Assembly (NCBI GenBank): GCA_030844895.1
Contig: CM061228.1
Coordinates: 50,829,081-50,893,080, forward strand
Direction of reading: 5' to 3'
Length of the DNA: 64,000 nucleotides
DNA from: Ambrosia x helenae
Lineage: Eukaryota > Streptophyta > Magnoliopsida > Asterales > Asteraceae
In this document: positions 58,701 to 64,000 of the stretch, piece after piece
Position numbering within the stretch: position 1 is the stretch's first letter
How the letters are laid out: every line of letters begins with the position of its first letter
Made by a program: the position numbers and the translations under genes
Notes under the pieces: generated by a model
What the model saw: the letters and a program-made list of their open reading frames with translations, nothing else
The model's database searches: none
What the model was told of the DNA's origin: nothing

Positions 58701-59269
58701 TGGAACTTGTTTACTCCACAGTATCCAAAAAGGATTGTTCATAAGAAAGAGAAGGATGATATTACTGGTATGCCTAAGGTGACATTAAAGTATAAACCAC
58801 CTAAAGTGTTGAAACATATTCCATTGATGCAGATCCCACAACACTTTTCTAAAGACTTCATGTGGTGGTACTACGATTGGAAGACTGCAGAGGCTATTAT
58901 TGTGTTGAAGGATGGTACAAAGGACTTCATGAAGATTCACATCTTTGATCCTATGTGGTTGATTAACTGTTCGCATGAGGATATCATAATGCTCTATTAT
59001 AATCTGATTTACTATGAAGCTAAGGATAGTGAACAAGCAAGCAAATACCAATGTGTGGTATTCTTATGCTTTGCATGGGATGTGAATGTTGGATGTGATA
59101 TTGACAAGAAACTTGGGAAGTTTGTGAAAGTTCAGGAAGTTAAAAAGAAGAAACCGAAACAAACTTATGAACCAGTGATGACTAAGGAACAGAAGACGTT
59201 ATTGCGCATCAAGCTTATGAACAAGACGATGGACCAAGAACGTAAACTCAAGCAATCCAAGAAATAGTC
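55711..59269 (+). pseudogene. Cop-1 extra gene after pol (about 1,180 codons), unknown or env-like
   Basis: ATG at 55711 (MSEQESADIPAG), seven bases after TTGTTTTTGCAG. One frame change near 56200 and six in-frame stops (56682, 57024, 57423, 57822, 58032 and 58446) break what is otherwise one frame ending at the TAG at 59267. Content in order: an N-terminal domain (FMKRSRVIVALATPAIIYKD, GELVIISEDDIREALKLYDE), a basic linker, a coiled-coil stretch (about 57250-57540), a long Asp/Glu run (57590-57790), and a Trp/Tyr-rich C-terminal domain (HFSKDFMWWYYDWKTAEAII). I see no signal peptide and no clear membrane anchor, so calling it envelope-like rests only on position. It could instead be a captured plant gene. 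Confidence 0.6.
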
Positions 59270-59280
59270 AAGGGGGAGTT
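59270..59280 (+). other. Polypurine tract of Cop-1
   Basis: AAGGGGGAGTT lies directly before the 3' LTR and right after the extra gene's stop. Confidence 0.85.
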
Positions 59281-59817
59281 TGTAGATGCATATGATGCGA
59301 CTAATGCTATTGGATTGCGGATTACATAATGTTTTGTCAAATGTCGTTTGGTCGAATGTGGTTTATAGTGTGGTCGAAGGTAGAATGAACGGTCGAAGGT
59401 GGAGTTAAAGGGTCAAAGGTACACAGGGAGGTCGAAGGAAGAAATTATCTATTGTAATGTCTTGGTTCGACCATGTCGAATGGTCGAACCTGCACATTCG
59501 ACCAAGTGATTTGGGTGAATGTGCAGGCCTATATAAGGTCACGTTGATTTTTGAATTGTAACTTTTGACATTTTGTTTTCCCTCCCTGTGTGTGTTTTCC
59601 CTAGGTTTATTATTGAGTCTGTAAAACTTATTTTATCATTATAAACTACATTTTCAAGTGTAATTGATTATTAAAGTGAATGAATTGAATATGTTTATGA
59701 TGATTTCTATGTTTTGCTAGTTTTATTATCATTTTGTGATCAATTCAGGGATTCCGCACCTGAATAGAACTTGTTTGATCATTATCTTTGTTGTTTAGAT
59801 GATCCTACGCACATACA
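59281..59817 (+). repeat. 3' LTR of Cop-1 (537 bp)
   Basis: Pairs with 26466-26999. Promoter-type array 59336-59520 and TATATAA at 59530-59536. ATGAC follows. Confidence 0.93.
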
Positions 59818-59822
59818 ATGAC

Positions 59823-61039
59823 GCTTCATGACAACCTCTTTATCAAAACCAAGGTGCTTAACATGAACCAAAAACTCTATAATATTAAAGTAATGGGTGT
59901 GGTAAGTTTTGTAATTAGATTTAAGATCTTGTCACCCAATGCAATCCAATGATTTAAATGTGAGATTCTTACTTTGAACTGTTATTTTTTTTACTAATGA
60001 ACTTCTATCACTTCTTTTATGCCACATGAACGTTTTCAACCTTCAACTATTAATTTCTTGCAGCCATCTTCACGTTTTGTAAATTATAGGTGTAGAGGAA
60101 GTTTAGTGGAAACAACTGCTAGACATTTTTAACTTATATTGGAGAAAGATAGTAGAGGTAACCTTAAATCTTTGGCAAATGTAAATGAAGGAAGATTTTA
60201 AAATTGAAGAGAATTTGTTTCCACTTGGTTAAATGCAAGTAAATTTAGGTACAATACATTGTTGTCCTGCATTTTTTGACAAGCCAATGCATTCAATCTC
60301 TACTTAACGATATAAATATTGTTTGATATGTCTTATTATATCAAAATATAAGTCAAACTATTTAGTTTATCTTATCATTTCTTTCATTTTTAAATCTTAT
60401 TTAAATTTTACAATTTTGGTCAAGAACCGTTATTTACGTCGAGAACTGATGTCACCATTCTGTGGAACCATCATCGTGTTGTGTCTACGCCGCATCGCAC
60501 CAACACCTCTCTAGTTGTTATAATAAGTAGTTGAAACAGTTATATGATTGTTTATTATATAACTTTGGAAATGTTTGTAAATTAAGAAAGCACGATGTAA
60601 TTGGCAATTACATAACAAAATTTATGTATTGAATTAATACGAATATTTGACTGGTGTATGTTAGTCAACTATGTAATAGAATTAATTAATTAATTTTAAC
60701 TAAGATGAATATATTTATAAAAATACTCAAAAGAAACAAAAAAAAAATCATTAATGTGATTTTTTAAAAGATATAATTTCGATTTTAAAGAAGGTCAACA
60801 TAAATTTTAAAATTTAAACGTGTTAAACTATTAATATAAACTACCTAATCATAGGAACAATTTAAAACGGGTTAAAGTTCGTTACAAAATATTCTTGTTT
60901 ATGAATTTTTTTAAAATCTAAATTAAAAAAAATCAAAATTAGGATAATTATGAATGATTTAATAGTAATAATAATAAAAATATAGTAGGATCAACATTAG
61001 TATGAATTTTTAATATAATTATATAAAAGGATAATTGGG

Positions 61040-61043
<4 letters not shown>
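59823..61043 (+). other. Target sequence right of Cop-1: exon-like end, then AT-rich DNA
   Basis: The exon-like frame from 26465 continues to about 59899 and a GTAAGT donor. After a TTCTTGCAG acceptor-like site at about 60062, PSSRFVNYRCRGSLVETTAR is open for a few dozen codons. I do not recognise it. From about 60250 on the sequence is AT-rich with no feature I can name. Confidence 0.35.

Positions 61044-61115
<72 letters not shown>
61044..61115. repeat. (TA)n microsatellite
   Basis: About 36 TA units, directly left of a MITE. A partner TA run is at 61528-61569. Confidence 0.97.
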
Positions 61116-61118
<3 letters not shown>

Positions 61119-61497
61119 GAAAGATCCGGTACAAAGTGGTTTTTCCGTAAGAACTGTGAGAATCAAATGAGGGTATTTTTTTTTATTTTTTTTTCAAATA
61201 TTTTTTTACCCATATTGTTAAACATGTATTATAGTATTGAAAACTAAAAAAAAAAAAAAAAAAATTGGTGTAGAGTAATTACGTGTAGAGTAATTACATA
61301 ATTACTCTATTGTAAACTAATGTATTTCCTTTAATGACGTAATTACACTAAAAAAAATTTTAATTTTTTTTTGTATTATTCATCTAGAAAGAATGTTTAA
61401 GCACATGGGAAAAAAATTCTAAAAAAAAATAATTTTTTTTACCTCCTTTGATTCTCACAGTTCTTACCGAAAAACACTTTGTATTTGATCTTTACTC
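61116..61497. mobile_element. MITE with inverted ends of about 55 bp inside a TA microsatellite
   Basis: 61116-61174 and 61442-61497 are inverted copies, sharing TACAAAGTG, GTAAGAACTGTGAGAATCAAA and GAGG. The interior is A/T homopolymer-rich with a repeated GTGTAGAGTAATTAC. TA runs on both sides are the probable target duplication. It has no coding capacity. Confidence 0.75.
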
Positions 61498-61504
61498 TCT
61501 CTCA

Positions 61505-61569
<65 letters not shown>
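61498..61569. repeat. (CT)n then (TA)n microsatellite
   Basis: CT run to about 61526, then TA run to 61569, forming the right border of the MITE. Confidence 0.95.
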
Positions 61570-61573
<4 letters not shown>

Positions 61574-61943
61574 TAGGATCAAATGAGATCTCCATTGAGT
61601 TGAGAGAACTTGAGAACTCCATTTGACTAATCACCAAGTGCTACATAGGTGTCTTCTTAATATTATAATTAGGGGCAATTTAGGCAAACAAAGTTTATTA
61701 ACAAATCAAACAACTGTCACTTTTGATATTTAGTATTATTTAATTGTGTTGATTGTCAGTAAGTGTGATTATCCCCATAAGATCACTATAGATTCTTCTC
61801 GCCCATATTATTATAGGGTCTATTATTATATATCTAAGATTATTAACCAGAGAAATCACATACCAACAAACACACATGCAAAACACACACACACACACAC
61901 CTAAACTGATCGTTCAAAACATCATAAAACCTTACTAGTAAGC
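61570..61943 (+). other. MITE-like end and upstream region of the FAR1/MULE remnant
   Basis: Right after the TA run the sequence reads GGGTTAGGATCAAATGAGA. This is a common start of plant inverted-repeat elements and resembles the start of the MITE at 61116. The other end was not found. The rest is AT-rich with a short (CA)n run at about 61885-61900, possibly the 5' region of the next gene. Confidence 0.4.
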
Positions 61944-64000
61944 ATGGAGAATTCAAGTGACGATCCTAATGATCTTGAATTCTTAACTGAGCACGATTTA
62001 CATGAAGTTGTTGTGTTCCTCAGAGAAAACCCACAGGCTATTTCTGTAGCAGAGAATGGTTCACCGGCAACTAACAAACGACCTGATAAGGGGAAACGGG
62101 TGGTGGATGATGTTGAGGAGACGATCGGTGTTTTGAAGTCGTCGGTTGAAGGGGGTATGTTTACGTCCGATGAGGGTGGGTCGTCTGTTGACCAAAACAA
62201 CATATCCCCGTTGAGCCAGCCGGTGGCAAGTGAAGATAATGGTAAGTTATTTTTTTTTTGTTATTTTATTTATTTTTGGTTTTGAATTTGGTTTTTTTAA
62301 CTATAATTCCTTTTTGTGTTTTCGTTTGATATTTGTGTTTTATGAGGTGTGTTTTATGTTGGTTTTTCATTTACACCAGTGTGTTTTATGTAAATGTTAA
62401 AGATGGGGTGGGTGTTGTAAAAATAGGTGGTGATGGCAAACGTAGTGCAATCGTTTTATTACACCAGTGTAATTTCGTATTTCATTTTACATTGGGGTAA
62501 AGTAGTGTAAAAACGGGTTTAAAGGGTGGGATGGGGGTGGTAAAAGTAGTCTACTGATTTTTTTTAATGGCACTGTATACACAATGGATTAGCGGTTTTA
62601 CTGTATACACAATGGAAAAAAGGCATGTTGATGTATGTTTTGCCCTTTTTATTTGTTTTGTTGGTGCAGCCCCTGGTTGTGATTACTGGTTTACCCCAAT
62701 GGAAGTCGTTATCAGAAACCCATTGTAGATGATTCCATAAAACCAAACATGACTACTAGGTACAGGGTGTGGGAAGACGTGGTTGCAATGTATGAGTCAT
62801 ACGCTGGGAAGTGTGGTTTTTCCATTCGGAGTGGTACTGTGAAAATGGTTAATGGTGTCATCACACATAGGTATATACTATGCTCGAAGGCAGGCAAACC
62901 TCAAACAAAACGAAAATTTGACTCGTTGGACGAAGCCTCGCTGAAGGTTAGGCAGTCTACTTTCTAGGTGTGTAATTGCAAAGCTAGCATTAGAGCTAAG
63001 CTGTGTAATGTTACCCAGTTGTGGGAGATTTATCACTTTGAAGAGAGTCACAATCACATGCTGGTTCCGGCCTACAATAGAGATTTACAAAAATAGGGAG
63101 GAAGTTGGACTTCGCAACAAAGGAATTCATTCACTGGGTAAGCCTAAACAAAATAGGTCCAACTGTGGCACATAGAATGCAAGTTAGTATGAAAGGTGGA
63201 CACCACCACATGAAGGGCACCCCTTTTGATTACAAGAATTTTGCCTGAAGTATCCGGATGTTCATAGGAAACAGGGATTCGTCCATGATGATCGAGAAGC
63301 TGAATGATAGGGTTAAGAACCTACCAAACTTTTCGTTCAAGTACAGCCTAGTTAACGACGAGCTTAGATATGTTTTTTTGGGCGGACCAGATTTCAAAGA
63401 TAAACTATAAGCATTTTGGCGAGGTGCTTGCGTTTGACGCAACATACCAAACCAACAGGCAAGTCGGCAGTTTTTGGTTTTGACGGGCTTTTTATTTTAT
63501 ATATATCTGTGTATCTCATATGTCATACAACACAACACACAGCGCGCTAACTGTTTTCTTAGCAGGTACAATCTAGATTTTCTCCCCTTCACTGGTGTGG
63601 ACAACAATAAACGCTGTGTTACATTCGGGGCTGGGCTATTCTTTAATGAGACAATATAGTCGTATTGTTGGCTAGTTAACATATTCTTGGGCGTGCATGT
63701 CAAGCAACCGAGGTTGGTATTAATAGACCAGGATCCAGCCATGAAGCAAGCTGTGGCTGCTGTTTTCACCGACTCAAGGCATCGCCTTTGTATGTGGCAC
63801 ATCATGAAGAAACTGCCCGTAAAAGTTCTGAGCTGTTTCTTTTTTTGCATGAACCTTTTTTTTCTGTTATTTACATTGGTTTTGTAGCTGACCATTTTTG
63901 TTTTTTTAATAGGTCGTAGGACTTGGTGTTGATAACGCTGAAGTACGGGCTGCCATCCATAAACTGGTATGGAATGTTTATATCAAACCTGAAACCTTCA
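61944..64000 (+). pseudogene. FAR1-domain MULE transposase remnant, cut by the window end
   Basis: Exon 1 (61944-62241) starts MENSSDDPNDLEFLTEHDLH and ends at GGTAAGTT. Exon 2 (62670-63458) holds the FAR1 zinc-binding region (YAGKCGFSIRSGTVKM, CNCKASIRAKL, EESHNHML) and the first transposase Asp (GEVLAFDATYQTN). Exon 3 (63566-63818) has FLPFTGVDNNKRCVTFGAGL, the second Asp in LIDQDPAMKQAV, and HRLCMWHIMKKLP. Exon 4 starts at 63913. Introns: 62242-62669, 63459-63565 (GC-AG) and 63819-63912. Several stops (for example 62726, 62966) and shifts in exon 2 show it is dead. It could be a MULE transposase or a FAR1-type gene derived from one. Confidence 0.78.

Larger units (their letters stand above)
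26466..59817 (+). mobile_element. Cop-1: 14.7-kb Ty1/copia (Sirevirus-like) element carrying two nested gypsy elements, TSD ATGAC
   Basis: LTRs at 26466-26999 and 59281-59817, with ATGAC at 26461-26465 and 59818-59822. Without the two insertions (28586-39171 and 39925-47995 plus duplicated target sites) the element is about 14.7 kb, long for a copia element. Order: LTR, leader, gag, protease, integrase, reverse transcriptase, RNase H, a 2.2-kb spacer, a second long gene, polypurine tract, LTR. Reverse transcriptase motifs such as IYVDDIIFGSTNE, and an extra gene after pol, point to the Sirevirus (SIRE/Maximus) lineage. All genes are broken. Confidence 0.93.

Noticed and set aside
55711..59269. 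Calling the extra Cop-1 gene a true envelope protein
   Set aside because: Only its position supports that. I see no signal peptide, no convincing membrane segment and no cleavage site.
60948..61247. Tyr-Ile repeat frames on both strands
   Set aside because: Translations of the (TA)n microsatellite.

Overview
The window looks like intergenic, retrotransposon-rich DNA from a large plant genome. The evidence is plant-type LTR retrotransposons primed by initiator-Met tRNA, plant B3 and FAR1 domains, AT-rich introns and nested insertions. An Asteraceae source is my guess from the style of the LTRs, not something shown here. I see no intact host gene. Nearly everything is transposable-element DNA, and most element boundaries below are fixed by terminal TG...CA dinucleotides and 5-bp target-site duplications (TSDs).

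Layout. 1-3008: 5' end of a minus-strand Ty3/gypsy element (Gyp-A). 3009-8057: decayed noncoding LTR-type DNA interrupted by a 2.46-kb solo LTR (4078-6534, TSD GCAGG). 8058-15102: a complete, very young, gag-only minus-strand gypsy element (Gyp-B, TSD ATTAT). 15865-19483: a two-B3-domain gene remnant split by a 2.7-kb copia derivative (Cop-2, TSD ACCGG). 19591-26465: AT-rich DNA with a possible Helitron end and a 2.75-kb direct tandem duplication carrying a SINE. 26466-59817: one 14.7-kb Ty1/copia element (Cop-1, Sirevirus-like, TSD ATGAC). Two gypsy elements have inserted into its gag: Gyp-C (28586-39171, plus strand, full gag-pol with chromodomain, TSD TCTTG) and Gyp-D (39925-47995, minus strand, gag only, TSD ATACA). 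59818-61943: AT-rich sequence, a MITE in a TA microsatellite and a second MITE-like end. 61944-64000: a FAR1/MULE transposase pseudogene cut by the window end.

How the parts relate. Gyp-A to Gyp-D belong to one superfamily group with LTR ends TGTGACAYCCGG...GGGTGTGACA (Y = C or T). Only Gyp-C has pol, so Gyp-B and Gyp-D look like gag-only passengers that would need enzymes from Gyp-C-like relatives. Cop-1 carries gag and pol plus a second, roughly 1,180-codon gene after pol. That gene has its own TATA box, motif array and splice acceptor.

Main unexplained signals. (1) Arrays of GGTCGAA/TTCGACC occur at the same two places, just upstream of TATA and in the leader, in both gypsy and copia elements. 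Gyp-A and another LTR remnant keep this layout with different motifs. (2) The gypsy family has a duplicated polypurine tract plus LTR start, and different copies begin their LTR at different ones. (3) Gyp-C gag contains an 82-bp intron that restores the frame when removed. (4) The extra Cop-1 gene repeats the layout of the LTR-leader-gag region.
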